Shown here: one piece after another, positions 10,450 through 21,452 of the stretch
Layout: each line of letters begins with the position of its first letter
Numbering within the stretch: the stretch's first letter is position 1
Assembly: GCA_020650975.1 (NCBI GenBank)
Contig: JAIPMN010009709.1
Location: 1-24,478 of the forward strand
DNA: 24,478 bases
Source: Apostichopus californicus
Lineage: Eukaryota > Echinodermata > Holothuroidea > Aspidochirotida > Stichopodidae
Reading direction: 5' to 3'
Program-made: the position numbers and the translations under genes
Notes under the pieces: model-generated
Database searches by the model: none
What the model saw: only the letters and a program-made list of their open reading frames with translations
Told to the model about the DNA's origin: nothing

Positions 10450-12000
10450 GCTCACAAATGTCATAGCACAGCATAATTTAAGTAAGTTTTATAAGTTCAT
10501 TCCTATCCTTCCCGTCTCCCTCCAAACGAGTGGCCTGTACAACCTGAAGTTTCGTTGTCTAATATATATGCTTTAATCATCCATAATACTTATCACTTAA
10601 ACATTCATTAACATTTTCTTCATTTCACTACATAAGACATTCATACAGGCCTATATTCCTTCCGAATTACACGCAGACATATATATTAATGTATCACTCA
10701 ATTACTGAGTGCAAACATCACTCAGTACATACATCTAGACGAGGTCACGTCATCTTGCCATCGTTCTGTTTACCGTACCGTAAAAGCATCCCAGTCATTT
10801 ATTTCATTTTTGTGATAATAATAATAATAATCATAATTGCGGCTCATACAGGCTTCGTGCATACTGACAGTATAAGCACTAGGGTATGTCTGCTTACATT
10901 ACCTAACTTCCACTGGTATAGGCTTACTCTTAATCTCTCTCTCTCTCTCTCGCTCTCGCTCTATCTCCATCAATTACACTTCCTCAACCTCCTCACTATA
11001 TGTACAGCTGAATTGAGAAATAATAAGGTTACCAATTTACCCTCGCACTGACTGGCTGTCTTGAGGGGGAATGAAAATTACATATGAAATACTGTTTGGT
11101 TACGTCAGTTCTCATAGTGATCTAGATCGTCCAAAAAAAAGAGAAACAAAAAAGGACAAAATGGATGCCAGAAACCATGTATTAATATATTGAAAAATTT
11201 AAGGCATAAATTTGATAATTTTTTAACCCAACATAGTTACTGTAAATATGCTTAAAAAGATATTCCATTGTCTATAGATAGTGTGCACCGGTTTTCTGCG
11301 TTGAACTAGCTTACCAGCTCAGATTGCAAAGACAATCTAATGGCATCATATTTCAATTTTTGTTTTTGCGTGCGTAAGATTCAACTGTACATATAGCCGT
11401 ACATGCAGCCATCTTTTAAGTAACACGTTTTTGCACATATGAATATTAATGTCATAACTCATAATTCCAACAACCCCCCCCCCCTTCTACAAAATTACAC
11501 ACACTCTGCTCGACTGTAATTTTGCAAAGTGAAATCCTAATAATGTAGGCTTTATTACAAAAAACACTCACTTATAACGTACCATCTGTGTCACAATGGT
11601 AATAATTGTGTTTGTCAGTTAAATCTCATGATCATGTCCTATGAGCTAAATTCAACACACGCAGCATGTACTTAGTCTGATTGAAGAATTATTGTATATG
11701 ATAGTGTACATATGGTAATACATATATGGTAAATTTGCCATTTTTCTGTCATGAGCAGAAACGGTTTATTTTTTGTGAAAGATGTTAATGCCAATCCCTG
11801 TTTTTAGTTATTTATTTTTCATTTATGGACAATGTTAATGCCAATATCTCTGATTTCGCTCTGTTTATGATTGTTTGTGTTTATGTTTATGGTGCATATA
11901 GCTTTTAAATCCTTCATCTGGATACATGATTTTATGAGTAGTTTGATTAAATTTTGTCAAAATGGGATTGATATGCAGATTAAAGTTGCAGTGTGTTTAT
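10450..12000. other. Presumed intron, no gene; microsatellites
   Basis: Contains an (ATA)n run at 10815-10831, a (TC)n run with interruptions at 10934-10967, a C-run at 11475-11485, and GTTAATGCCAAT twice (about 11785 and 11833). The frame at 10689-11051 translates these microsatellites into repeated I and LS residues and is not a gene. Confidence 0.6.
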
Positions 12001-12269
12001 GCAGAGCTCTATAGTACAGAGCACAAATTCAAGAGTGTGTCTGTTTGTGCAGAGCTCTATAGTACAGAGCACAAATACAAGAGGGTTTGTTTGTGCAGAG
12101 CTCTATAGTACAGAACACAAATGGAACAGCATCTGTTCAAGTACATAGCTCTATAATACAGAGCACAAATACAACAGTGTCTGTTTGTGCAGAGCTCTAT
12201 AGAATAGATAAAAAATGCACGAGTGTCTGTTTGAACAGAGCTCTATAGTACAGATCACAAATTTAGGGA
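12001..12269 (+). repeat. Minisatellite: six units of about 46 bp
   Basis: Units start near 12001, 12049, 12095, 12143, 12189 and 12235; the first two are 48 and 46 bp and the last is truncated. Each begins with (GC)AGAGCTCTATAGTACAG and usually continues AGCACAAAT, with the spacer AAGAGTGTCTGTTTGT. Within each unit GCTCT and AGAGC flank ATAGTAC and can form a 5-bp hairpin. Units 4 and 5 are the most diverged (CTCTATAATACAG and CTCTATAGAATAG). No matching unit was seen elsewhere in the window. Confidence 0.92.
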
Positions 12270-14164
12270 GTACTTCACCAGTCGGGATCTTCAACGTTTC
12301 TACAGAGGGCGCTGTTAAATTATAGCGGTCCTATTAATGAGTGAGATATATACTGTTTAGTACATGATCTCCAAACATATTTCAATCTAGTCATGAGCTA
12401 GTCGTGAACAGTACATTACAGTATATTTCAGGGGCCTTCGATAAAATAAACTCAGTTAAACTCAGTTTAACCAACGTGATTGAGAATACTTCAGAAAAGC
12501 TTTCTGATTGGTTGCTGATCAGACGTGTGTAATGTTGCCAAACCAATGGCGGCCGGCAACATTTCGTTGCTAAAAATGTACTACAGTAGTTATGATTGGT
12601 AAATGTTGATGTTAGCTTGAAAGTGTCACACTACATGTGTGAGATATAGGCAGTGTGCAGGTATAGTTTGCCCAGAAGTGTCCATCAGAGATTCCTCAAA
12701 AAGAATTCAAAATGATTTCAGAGACTGCGGCTATACTGTCAAGGTTGGCCAAGCTACTGTAGATACATGTAGGACAGATTTAACAGCATCCTTTGTTAAT
12801 TTAGGGCGTGTCTGGAGATCCCCAATGTTGCTTAAAATATAGACTATATCTAGACTAATATAGATAATTATAATTGACATGATTTGTTTAAATTGTAAAA
12901 AAAAAATTAATAATTATAATTTGATCTTTTTTAATGATCTGAAACAATTAAGGTTTTTAAAATTAACTGAAAAACAAAGAAATCTTTTAATGCTTTTCCA
13001 CTGTACACGATATACTGTCGCACTTTTATGCTAATAATGCTACAGGAATCTTTTCAAATAATATTTAAAATATTATAAAACAAACATTCAATCACAACTG
13101 CATTAATTAACCATTCAGTTTGTGTCACAACTTTGTCATCGTAGGCACTGTATGTGACGTATTGTACATGCCAATTACTCACTTATTTTTTATAGAGAAG
13201 ATTATAACACTTCTTGCCTAACCTCTGTATACACTTCAGTCTTGCCTTCCTTTTAGTCGAACATTGCTAATTTATGACTAGCCAGTTTATCTTGTGTCAC
13301 ACTGTTCTTGCGTTACAGAACAAACACCGAGGCCTATAAAGTAAAGCCATGTTCTTCTTAATACAGAATTATTGCCTTAGAGGCAGCCAAGATTTAGCCT
13401 TCTCTGTCAGTTGCATAAATTGTGGAACCCACTTCATTGCTGGAAGGCATATATTTCTCCAAACATGTGTGTGTCAGTGACGAAAAATGTAAAATGTCTA
13501 GCCATTTTATCATGTGAAAGAAATGAGATAACTGAGTTGAAATTGTGATCGGCATATGGTATGGGCTGAATACTAGTTTAGTACTGTCATGTTGTCCCAT
13601 AATTCTGTTGTCAGGATATGTTTGTTTCAAGTTTGCAATATGGCATCTTATCGTTATGTATGTTATGACTCTCTATCTCTCTATCTGTTATACTGCTAAA
13701 TGGTATATATCTGAGCAAAATGTCAGTTTTAGTGTCATCACATATTCCAATCATTTTTTTTACTGGAACTTTTTGTTTTCTTTTTTCAAGCATTGAGACC
13801 TAGAACTTCATAATTTTAGCCACTTGCTAAGAAATTCATGTGTCTAAAATATCTACTCTACTTGTTAAAGTCAATTCCCTAAAATTCACATTTTCCTTGA
13901 ATTAATATAATATAGCAATATGTCTCTACTATGTACAGTACTGTAGCAATAGGAATGCCAGCGATTTCTTGTGCTAATGGCAAATAGCGAAATCCACTGG
14001 ATTTTAGCCAGTACATAGACTGAATTTCAAGACGTGGCATTGCTGGTCCCAAAGATGTCGAAGAGATGTAAAATTGGTCACCTAGATTCAGTTCATCATT
14101 TACTGTACATACCATCACCTTCAGTTAATGTTCCTCACAATAACATTTGTAGTAAATATTTACT
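12270..14164. other. Presumed intron, no gene seen
   Basis: After the minisatellite lies CAGAGGGCGCTGTT (12303-12316), a word often found in animal interspersed repeats, then AT-rich sequence. CTCAGTT occurs twice around 12450-12470. Open frames at 12639-12842, 13394-13630 (minus), 13545-13796, 13611-13793 (minus) and 13879-14118 (minus) are short, overlap each other on opposite strands and show no domain. Confidence 0.5.
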
Positions 14165-14310
14165 TCTCTCCTCACTTACCTGTCTCCTCACAACAGCTGC
14201 ATTCTGGCTGCATCCTCTAGAGTGACCCTGTAGCTTTTGACACTGACCTCCCCTATTGACAGGTCACCTTGTGTCACTAGTGTCAAAGGTTACCAGGTCA
14301 CTCTAGACAC
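14165..14310 (+). repeat. Dispersed repeat family, copy 1, with inverted arm
   Basis: Starts with CTCACTTACCTGTCTCCTCA, shared with copy 2 near 15748, and continues through ACAGCTGCATTCTGGCTG and TCTAGAGTGACC. Its second half folds back: 14213-14244 and 14279-14310 are inverted complements at 25 of 32 positions, with a loop of 34 bases. The right arm is therefore a reverse copy of the family's tail. The family is unrecognised; I see no coding sequence, no tRNA boxes and no clear terminal repeats. Confidence 0.75.
14213..14310. repeat. Imperfect inverted repeat, 32-bp arms
   Basis: Arms 14213-14244 and 14279-14310 match at 25 of 32 positions, including CTAGAGTGACC against GGTCACTCTAG and a TTTGACACT end at the loop. 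This could be a terminal-inverted-repeat relic or a head-to-head duplication of the dispersed repeat. It abuts the SINE. Confidence 0.8.
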
Positions 14311-14317
14311 GGTATTA

Positions 14318-14626
14318 GAGAGCGTGGTGGCCAATTGACTAAGGCGTCGGACTCGTGATCCAAGGATTGCTGGTTCGATTCCTGCCTAGTTCATTACGTT
14401 GTGTCCTTGGGCAAGATGCTTTATCTCACTTGCCTCTCTCCACCCAGGGGTTAAATGGGTACCTGTGAGGTAACTTGTCATTGGGCGCAGTATATAACTG
14501 CTGCCGACTGGAGGGATTGTCTCTGGGACAGGTTATCATTGACCAGGGGTAATATAACGTCTGTAAAGCGCTTTGAGACCTATCGCTGGTGTAAAGCGCT
14601 ATATAAAAAGCAGATATTATTATTAG
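14318..14626 (+). mobile_element. tRNA-derived SINE
   Basis: The head carries RNA polymerase III internal promoter boxes: an A-box-like TGGCCAATTGACTAAGG at 14328-14344 and a perfect B box GGTTCGATTCC at 14372-14382. Folding the anticodon arm (TCGGA, loop CTCGTGA, TCCAA) gives a degenerate threonine-like CGT anticodon. The body has TCCTTGGGCAAGATGCTTTA, wording that recurs in fish and marine invertebrate SINEs. The tail has TAAAGCGCTTTGAGACC, then TAAAGCGCTATATAAA, ending in an ATT-repeat, as expected for elements mobilised by a partner LINE. A TATTAG word at both edges (14313-14318 and 14621-14626) may be a target-site duplication but is short. The element looks nearly full length and encodes no protein. 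Confidence 0.9.
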
Positions 14627-15703
14627 TATGGTGCAGTTGTTGTGTGGATTATCCAGACCAGGTAAGATTTTGTACTGGACTATCTTTTATAATCTTTTAA
14701 TACTCAATAGCTGTGCAATTAATTTGAGGGGTTGGCCAGCTTCAAGAAAAAGTACTCTTCAACTTGTGAAGTGGATCTCTATTGGTATTTAAAGCAGAAT
14801 TGAACCATGCAGTTCAACTTGAAAGTGATATTTCCTAATATTGACAGTGCACTTCGTGTAGACACAATACCACCAGAAAGAATTAACTCTTTCTTTTCGT
14901 TCTCAATTCATACCCTGCGAAGTCGTACATATATTCTTAGAACTTCTAAAATTAGATTTAGGATAAATTTGAAAAGTGAGGATAAATTTCAGACTACCTG
15001 GTATCGAATAGATAAGAGTGGTAGTACAAAGTAACTTCAACCTAACCTCGGTAATAATACCTGCCGTTTTTTTTTTGAGGACCTAGAGAGGTTGTCTGCA
15101 TCTAGACTCTGATGTCTGTGCCCACAACTCTGTTCCATGGGTATTTAAAACTTTCAATAAAATCCCTGTCAGGTATGCATCTACTTCACAGCATGTTTCA
15201 AAGATAAATTTTCAGGTTCACAGCTGAGTGCATATTTTTATGGTGGTATCTGGATATTTGCTGTCTTACTGAGCTGTTTCGCCTCCACTATATCGGTTGA
15301 ACTCTCTGAAGTACAGAGTTGCTAGTAAAAAGTTTAACATTTCAAAAAGAAAGAAAGAAAGAAAGGAAGAATTCAGTTACTTAAATCAGGCAAAGTGTTC
15401 TCACATTTTGATAAATCTTGTTAGCTTTCGGGATGCACAGTACAGTACGTCATTTCTTTCTAAACTTGAACCGACATGTATCAATTTCTGATGACATTTT
15501 ATATACTGAATGCTACGGAAGCAACGAAGGGCCAAATTACTTTCAAATTACTTTTTTCCTAGAATTCATATTTTTAAGCTTGTTATAATTTACACAATGT
15601 GAAGGTGTCAATCAATAAGTAAAAGTAAAAGTGTGAATTTTTATTTTTTAAAACAGGAAAAAAGGGGTTAAGAGAAAGTGAAGATGTGATATTGTAAGAA
15701 AAT
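14627..15703. other. Presumed intron, no gene seen
   Basis: Includes an (AAAG)n run at 15344-15370 and a T-run near 15067-15076. A splice-donor-like CCAGGTAAGA follows the SINE at about 14657-14666, with no supporting exon. Open frames at 14807-15034 and 15297-15491 have no recognised domain. Confidence 0.5.
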
Positions 15704-15862
15704 ATATGGTCATAATTTGAGTAAAAACAAGTAATTTACTTTGTTCCTCACTTACCTGTCTCCTCACAACCTTAGCACCTCATCCTACCGTGTCTAGTAT
15801 GCCCTGGTAATCTTTTATAACTGTGCACCAATATGGTCATGATTTTAGTAAAAACAAGTAAT
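15704..15862 (+). repeat. Dispersed repeat copy 2 between 32-bp direct repeats
   Basis: The family copy occupies 15736-15830 (CTCACTTACCTGTCTCCTCA, CTACCGTGTCTAG, GGTAATCTTTTATAACTGTG). It is bounded exactly by two 32-bp direct repeats, 15704-15735 and 15831-15862, that match at 30 of 32 positions. Either this is a 127-bp tandem duplication that includes the repeat, or the repeat inserted with an unusually long duplicated flank. Confidence 0.85.
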
Positions 15863-17210
15863 ATAGGGTGAAATTACATGTGAAGTTAATTCTGTATGAA
15901 TATGTTTGAGTCTGGACATTTCTCATTGTTAAAACTGCCAACTACATGAACTATTTATTGCATTTGTCTCATCATTACAGTATTATATTGTACACAGATA
16001 AATCTTATAGCTGTTTTTATGACATTTTAGATTCAGTATAACTTTCTGTCTGAACATATGATCAATTTTTTAATTTGTTTGGAAAAAAACAGTCAATTTG
16101 AGTGAACATGGGAAAGATGATTATTACGTGTATTTACTGTATTTAATCACAGCTATGAAATGCAGCCAGCTGCTTTTAATGTTGCCAGGGAAACCACTAC
16201 TGACGGAACGTTGTAAAAAAATCCTCATTTCTCTTTAAAAGTCCTATTAACTTTTACCCATCTACCCGCCTTTGTCTGTACTCAGTGGGCCTCATGTGTT
16301 TTATATAGCTCTCTCTGTTTTAAAGACTTTTTGCCATCTGCTTGTCAGCTTTATTTACCAGAGGGGCCGGTTAATAAAATTGATTCTAAAAGGTCTTCAA
16401 AACTCCAAATCAATTACGAAAATGGCCATTCATCATTGTCAGCCATTTTCTTTTTTTTCATGTCCCCATATCTATCAATATTACAGCAGATCAGATATGT
16501 AACTTGATGAGATAATTTAATAAAATGGAAGCCTACTGTATACTGTACATAGTAGTTTTAAGAGGTTGATTCTTCTAGGCCCCCCCCACCCCTCCCAACT
16601 TTATCTTCCTCCAGGAACATACCAATACGGATGAAAGACGTCTCCGTTTTTGGTTGAATTCTCATCTGACACAGGGCAAGCCGGTCTCGTCAGTCAGCAT
16701 GATGATATCAGCTAGCTTACATACAAAACCATACTAGTAGCTGGTTTTCAGAAAATGATCGGCTTTGATTGATCAATAGAAAATGTTTAATAGCATATAC
16801 TGTATACAGATTTCGGTAGGTTTCACTTGCACAGAAAAGACTGCGACTCTAGAGAAAGATGAAGCTAAATGTTGGCCTATAAACTTGTCTGAGAAGAATT
16901 AACCCCATTTTTTCTCTTGTGATAAATAATGACTAAGATGCTAATGGAGGCTTGGACTATTTACGCTATCTGTCGTATTTCCATTCAGACTTGATGAAAT
17001 GCAATTTAGACAGCCATATGGGTCATTGTTGTAGTGATTGATTGATGTACAATAGTGTTATTCTTGAGTAAAAATGCAAGTAAATCTGCATGCCGGGAAT
17101 TCCATATGTAGTAACTAACAACACTGTAACTGCTATAGACCAATATTTCTTTTAGGCTTTAGCATGTTCCCTATCTTTACACACTTTGCTCCCCCATCTA
17201 CCACACAGTA
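15863..17210. other. Presumed intron, no gene seen
   Basis: Contains paired TACTGTA words at 16534-16547 and another at 16798, and a C-run near 16580-16590. The frame at 16272-16502 shows no family features. Confidence 0.5.
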
Positions 17211-17540
17211 CCCTCTCCCTTCCCTCTCTCTCTCTCTCTCTTCCCTCTCTCTGTCCCTCCCTCTTCATCACTCTGCACTTAGTCCATCCCTTTTTGTTCC
17301 CTCCATCCCTCTCTCATCCTCTACTCTCCTGTCCCTCCCCACTCCCTTGCCTTTCCTTCTCCCTCCCCTCTCCCTCCCCTCTCCCTCCCCTCTCCCTCCC
17401 TCTCTCTCCCTCCCCTCTCCCTCCACTCTCCCTCCCCTCTCTCCCTCCCCTCTCCTCCCTCCCCTCTCACTCCACTCTTGCTCCCCTCTCCCTCTCTTGC
17501 TCCCCTCTCCCTCCCCTTTCCCTCCCCTCTCACTCCCCTC
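17211..17540 (+). repeat. Polypyrimidine low-complexity tract, about 330 bp
   Basis: Almost pure C and T on the plus strand, made of CTCTCCCTCCC-type units with a few A, G interruptions. The long frames on both strands across it (for example 17164-17544 plus and 17268-17606 minus) are serine/proline/leucine or glycine/arginine/glutamate repeats forced by the composition and are not genes. Homopurine-homopyrimidine tracts with mirror symmetry can adopt triplex DNA and are mutation-prone. Confidence 0.95.
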
Positions 17541-18895
17541 ATAAAACAACATAAAAAGCAAAGGATGGAAACAACTATATGGCAAACTTAGTGAGTAACC
17601 TTTCATATAAACTTACAAAGTTGAAAGGGATACTTTAACTAAGTACTGTATCTAGGCTAAGGAGCAGTGCTCTCGATGGAAAGGTAGACAATACATCCAA
17701 AAATTAGATGGTTACCAATTTGATGACAACATAGAACCAGAGAAGGGAACATTTGCGGGAGAGTACCAATTACATACGTTAATGTCCAATAGAATGATAG
17801 TGCGGATTGTATGGGCAGGTTCTAAGCTGTGGCAGTTACACAGTGCAATACCTTGCATGGCAAGAGTGCTATGGTTGTGTGGAGGCATGGTAGTTCCTCC
17901 CATATGAATATTCATATCAAATAAGCAGTTTTGAATAGAAATGAAACACATTAAAATTAAAAACTAGCATGGTTAGGGAAGTTGAAATTTGTGCTATTCA
18001 CATTTTTATTTTCTTCAGAAAAACCAATATATTTCACTAATTTGAAATAAATTGTGATTACTCAGAACTAATTTTTTCTCATTCAACTTTCAATCTACGA
18101 AGGACTGACTATAGTTTTGCTCAGTCAAAGGGAACTTTGAAATGGCTAATTTGTGTACAGTTCACACAGTGTTACTCTAGCAGAGTAAATTAATCGTGTT
18201 GTGGTTTCTTACGATGTCCCTTCAGCACAGAATCTACGCAATTACTGCCTCTCCCCGTTACCGTCACATATAGCGCTCACGAATGACAACACACACCGAG
18301 CTCAACACTTTTAATTAAGTAACGGAGCTTCTTGGCTCGACTCCATCTTGACCTTGGCAAATATTACAATTGCAAAATTCTACCAGCCAAAAACAGTTCC
18401 TGTGAGACGACAAATCATCGTTTATATGCCCGTATCAACTCCGGCTGGATTTCGGAAATTACGTTGGAAGCTTTTCGAGCGGTCACGCTAAATTAAATAC
18501 AGCATTATCCAATGAGTTACACCAAGTAGTTACATTAGTAGGATCAATTTCTCATATCTGATTTTTATAGAACTTTCACATATTTGTACAATTTTTTTTT
18601 TCTTTTCTGGCATTTACGTCGTAAGACGCGTTCGTTTTGTGCTTGGTATGCCAAGTTAGTGCGGTGTTCTGAAATTCGAAGGGAAACTTTTGTGAATCTG
18701 TTGTAATGGTATATATACTACATTCAATCCTTGGAAGATTTGAAATAAACATTTGTCAAAAATGTACATTATCTTGGAGCATTTAATAGGGTTATTTCTG
18801 TGGAAAGCAGCTCTGAAATTGTAAACACTCTCCCAACGATAAAGTGCATAAAAGAGATATATTAAACATTTTTGCCCATCACAAAATTTACTTGC
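17541..18895. other. Presumed intron, no gene seen
   Basis: Ordinary AT-rich noncoding sequence with T-runs at 18592-18601. A minus-strand frame at 17712-17951 has no recognised domain. Nothing else supported. Confidence 0.5.
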
Positions 18896-19030
18896 TTTCT
18901 TCCTTCATACCTGTCTCATCAAACAATAGTACTCTGGCTCTACCGTGTCTTGAGTGAACCGGTCATCTTTTTAGCACTGTAACCCCTAGCAACCGATCAG
19001 TTAGGCCTCCTTTGCATTCTACCAGCTGTG
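18896..19030 (+). repeat. Dispersed repeat family, copy 3
   Basis: Shares CATACCTGTCTCATC, GTACTCTGGCTCTACCGTGT, GAGTGAACCGGTCATC and TTAGCACTGTAACC with the other copies, and ends with CATTCTACCA like copies 4 and 5. More diverged at the TACCTG site (CATACC instead of CTTACC). Unrecognised family. Confidence 0.75.
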
Positions 19031-19804
19031 TTACAATGTTGAAGTGCTGTACACATGTTGACCCATACTTAAGGCTTTTACCATCCAAAACTAGGCGAAC
19101 GAATTGTGGTGAAGGTAAGGAAATCCAAAAGCAAAGTCGTTGATATAGTTTACTGTACAGTACTTTACTTCCCTGAGACTTTACTCGAATAGTTCCTTGC
19201 CAAAGCAACACTTCCCTTTCCCTTTTCCCTTTTTTGATACCTGCAATTGTTAACCAGCTATGCAAACTAATCGTCAAGGTTTAGCAGACAGGAGACACTG
19301 CATGCAGCCAACAAAATGGCCGACAGTATCTTGGGGAATATTCCCTAAGTAGTTACTCCGAACAATAATTGCATTCAGCGAGTCCTGTGTTTCGAACACC
19401 ACCTTCATCAATTGATTGATTTGGGTTATGGAATCTTTTCATGAAACAATTTAAACCTTTCCTAGGACCGATATTAAAGATGCTAGTTAAACCTAGGGCT
19501 TATGTATGGCATAGAATTGTCATCCATTGAAAACCACAAGTGCTGAATAAAGACAAATATTTTGCATGAAAGAACTTTTTTTTAGATTTGATATTAACCC
19601 AGTTGAAAAAAAATCTAATCAATAGACACAATTAAATTGGTCCCATTTTCCTTTCAAATGCATAATAGTGTGGACTTTGGAAGCTTGTCCTATCTTTGCT
19701 AAAATGCCAATGTGATTGAAATATTCAAATAGTCATGTGATCATGGCACTGCCTGCATGGTTGCTGTGGCGATTCAATCTTTCCCTTCTCTAATGCAGGC
19801 TGGT
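19031..19804. other. Presumed intron, no gene seen
   Basis: A minus-strand frame (18963-19277) covers part of dispersed copy 3 and has no domain. Overlapping TACTGTA and TACAGTA words lie at 19151-19162. No gene supported. Confidence 0.5.
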
Positions 19805-19960
19805 ACATTTACTTCGCCCCTCCCTTACCTGTCTCCCCACAACATTAGCACCTTGTTCTACCGTGCCTAGAACGAACTGGTAACCTTTATAACACTGTGC
19901 GCCCTCTATGACCGGCCCCTCCAGTCCATGCCCTTCCTTCTCATTCTACCATCCAAAGTG
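19805..19960 (+). repeat. Dispersed repeat family, copy 4
   Basis: Carries CTTACCTGTCTCCCCACAAC, TTCTACCGTGCCTAGAACGA, ACTGGTAACCTTTATAACAC, then CATTCTACCATCCAAAGTG. Similar words, AGGCTGGTACATTTA just before and TGGCTGGTATATTA just after (about 19798 and 19979), bracket the copy, a further hint of a direct-repeat flank or a longer repeating unit. Confidence 0.8.
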
Positions 19961-20114
19961 CCTATCCTTCTCTTATGCTGGCTGGTATATTAATCAGGCA
20001 GTTAATGGAAATGTATCCCCAATCATTGTTATTAGACAATGTGATATTAATGATATATACTTGTTATGAACAAGTTCATCGCACTTCATCTCTTTTAGTT
20101 GTCCCCAAACAATT

Positions 20115-20340
20115 ACTTCACTCCTAACTTACCTGTCCCTCCACAACCTTAGCACCCCTGTTCTACCTAGCCTAGAATGAACTGGTAACCTTTATGCCTC
20201 CCTTCCCTGACTCCTCGTAGCAACTGCACTCTGGATCTAGCTGTGTTTAGGGCAGTTGGTTCCCTTTTGGCACGGTCCGTTCCCGATGGCCCTGGATCCA
20301 TTTCGGTCTGTCTCAGTCCTTTTCATTCTACCATCAAAAG
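20115..20340 (+). repeat. Dispersed repeat family, copy 5 (about one and a half units)
   Basis: Begins AACTTACCTGTCCCTCCACA about 304 bp after copy 4 and contains AGCCTAGAATGAACTGG and TAACCTTTATG. A second partial iteration follows (CTCCTCGTAGCAACTGCACT, CTGGATCTAGCTGTG), closest to the second half of copy 1. It ends with CATTCTACCATCAAAAGTG, as in copy 4. The overlapping plus-strand frame 20243-20485 is not a gene. Confidence 0.75.
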
Positions 20341-20856
20341 TGTCAACAGGAATGAAGGAAGATTGGATGGTAGCATGATAATTAGGACAGAAGACCACAA
20401 TGGGCTAGCTGGTCAATACTGGCAGAGGAAAGTGCTAACTTCAATCGCTTCAAGTTATGTATTAGTAACACACAGAATAACTTAGTATTCAAATTTTGTC
20501 TACTAGCAGTGTTGAAGTCTCTAATAATTTCATCTCTTATAAAAGAAAAAATACACCGTTTTCTGCGTAGAAACACTACTTGAACTTGTACAGCTAATAG
20601 TCGCCCAATTTACATAGCAATTGCGTTGTGATTCTGCATAAAATATACCCTGCCACCAATGTTGGCAACACCAGTTTCACCCCATTATAATATCAGTCCA
20701 CATTTCTAAAAATTTATGTACAGTAAAGTAATTGCTAAAATCGATTTTTTTTTTTTTAATCTTGCCTAAAATTGCATCTTTTCTTGCACACTACCTGACA
20801 TTATTATACTTTGATTTGAAACATACCCTGTACTATTATTTAGTCTAAATTTTTGC
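20341..20856. other. Presumed intron, no gene seen
   Basis: AT-rich with a T-run at 20747-20757. No coding or RNA feature recognised. Confidence 0.5.
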
Positions 20857-21254
20857 AAATAAATTATGTATATAGTGAATATTTCTTTTCATGAAATATA
20901 GTCAACTTTTACTGTTCCACATGTGTACACCTATTGACTCTATTTAGTGTGAAACATGGAATTTTTAAGATCCATGTACATTCAATATTAACTATGAAAA
21001 TAAGCTCCTTTTGTTAAAAGGCTGTGTGGGACTCACGTACATACTGTATATATACAAATAAATTATGTTTATTGAATATTTCTTTACATGAAATATATAG
21101 TCAATTTTTACTGTTCCACATGTACAGTATTTATACACCTATTGACTCTATTTAGTGTGAAGCATTGAATTTTTAAGATCCATGTACATTCAATATTAAC
21201 TATGAAAATAAGCAACAAAGCTTCCTTTTGTTAGGCTGCGTGGGCCTCACGTAC
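20857..21254 (+). repeat. Tandem duplication, about 199-bp period
   Basis: 20857-21040 and 21056-21254 begin AAATAAATTATGT and end CTCACGTAC. They share long stretches such as CACCTATTGACTCTATTTAG and AAGATCCATGTACATTCAAT. The second copy has small insertions, including CAACAAAG near 21213 and ATTTATA near 21127. No gene is present in either copy; divergence indicates an old local duplication. Confidence 0.93.
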
Positions 21255-21317
21255 GTATCTTCGCCTGTTTTTTTCACGGTGTTGCCAATTCGAGACTTTA
21301 ATTGGGTCAAGAAACGA

Positions 21318-21341
21318 GAACGTAGAACGTAGAACGTAGAA
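21318..21341 (+). repeat. Three-unit GAACGTA(GAA) short tandem repeat
   Basis: Consecutive GAACGTA words with an 8-bp period. Too short for further interpretation. Confidence 0.85.
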
Positions 21342-21430
21342 TCAATATAGTGAATGTTGTAATTAAAGAAATATGGAGGTTGTCAGCTTTTTCACTAATA
21401 CAAAGATATAAAATTAGATACTGCTGCAGT

Positions 21431-21452
21431 CATATATATATATATATATATT
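21431..21452. repeat. (AT)n microsatellite
   Basis: Alternating AT dinucleotides, about 11 units. Confidence 0.95.

Noticed and set aside
12001-12269. CRISPR array
   Set aside because: The repeating unit has no constant repeat/variable spacer pattern: the whole 46-bp unit repeats, and the window is eukaryotic.
12297-12316. CTCF-like site (AGAGGGCGC)
   Set aside because: Only the 9-base core fits; the preceding bases (TCTAC) do not match the CTCF consensus, and this word is common in animal repeats.
14320-14392. Functional tRNA gene
   Set aside because: A and B boxes are present but acceptor and anticodon stems are degenerate, and the sequence continues into a SINE body and tail.
14657-14666. 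Exon ending at the donor-like CCAGGTAAGA
   Set aside because: It directly follows the SINE tail, with no acceptor or coding signal to define an exon.
17164-17606. Long open frames on both strands (112-126 residues)
   Set aside because: They are forced by a C/T-only tract, which lacks stop codons; the translations are simple repeats.
18963-19277. 104-residue minus-strand open frame
   Set aside because: Part of it is dispersed repeat copy 3, and no protein family features are visible.
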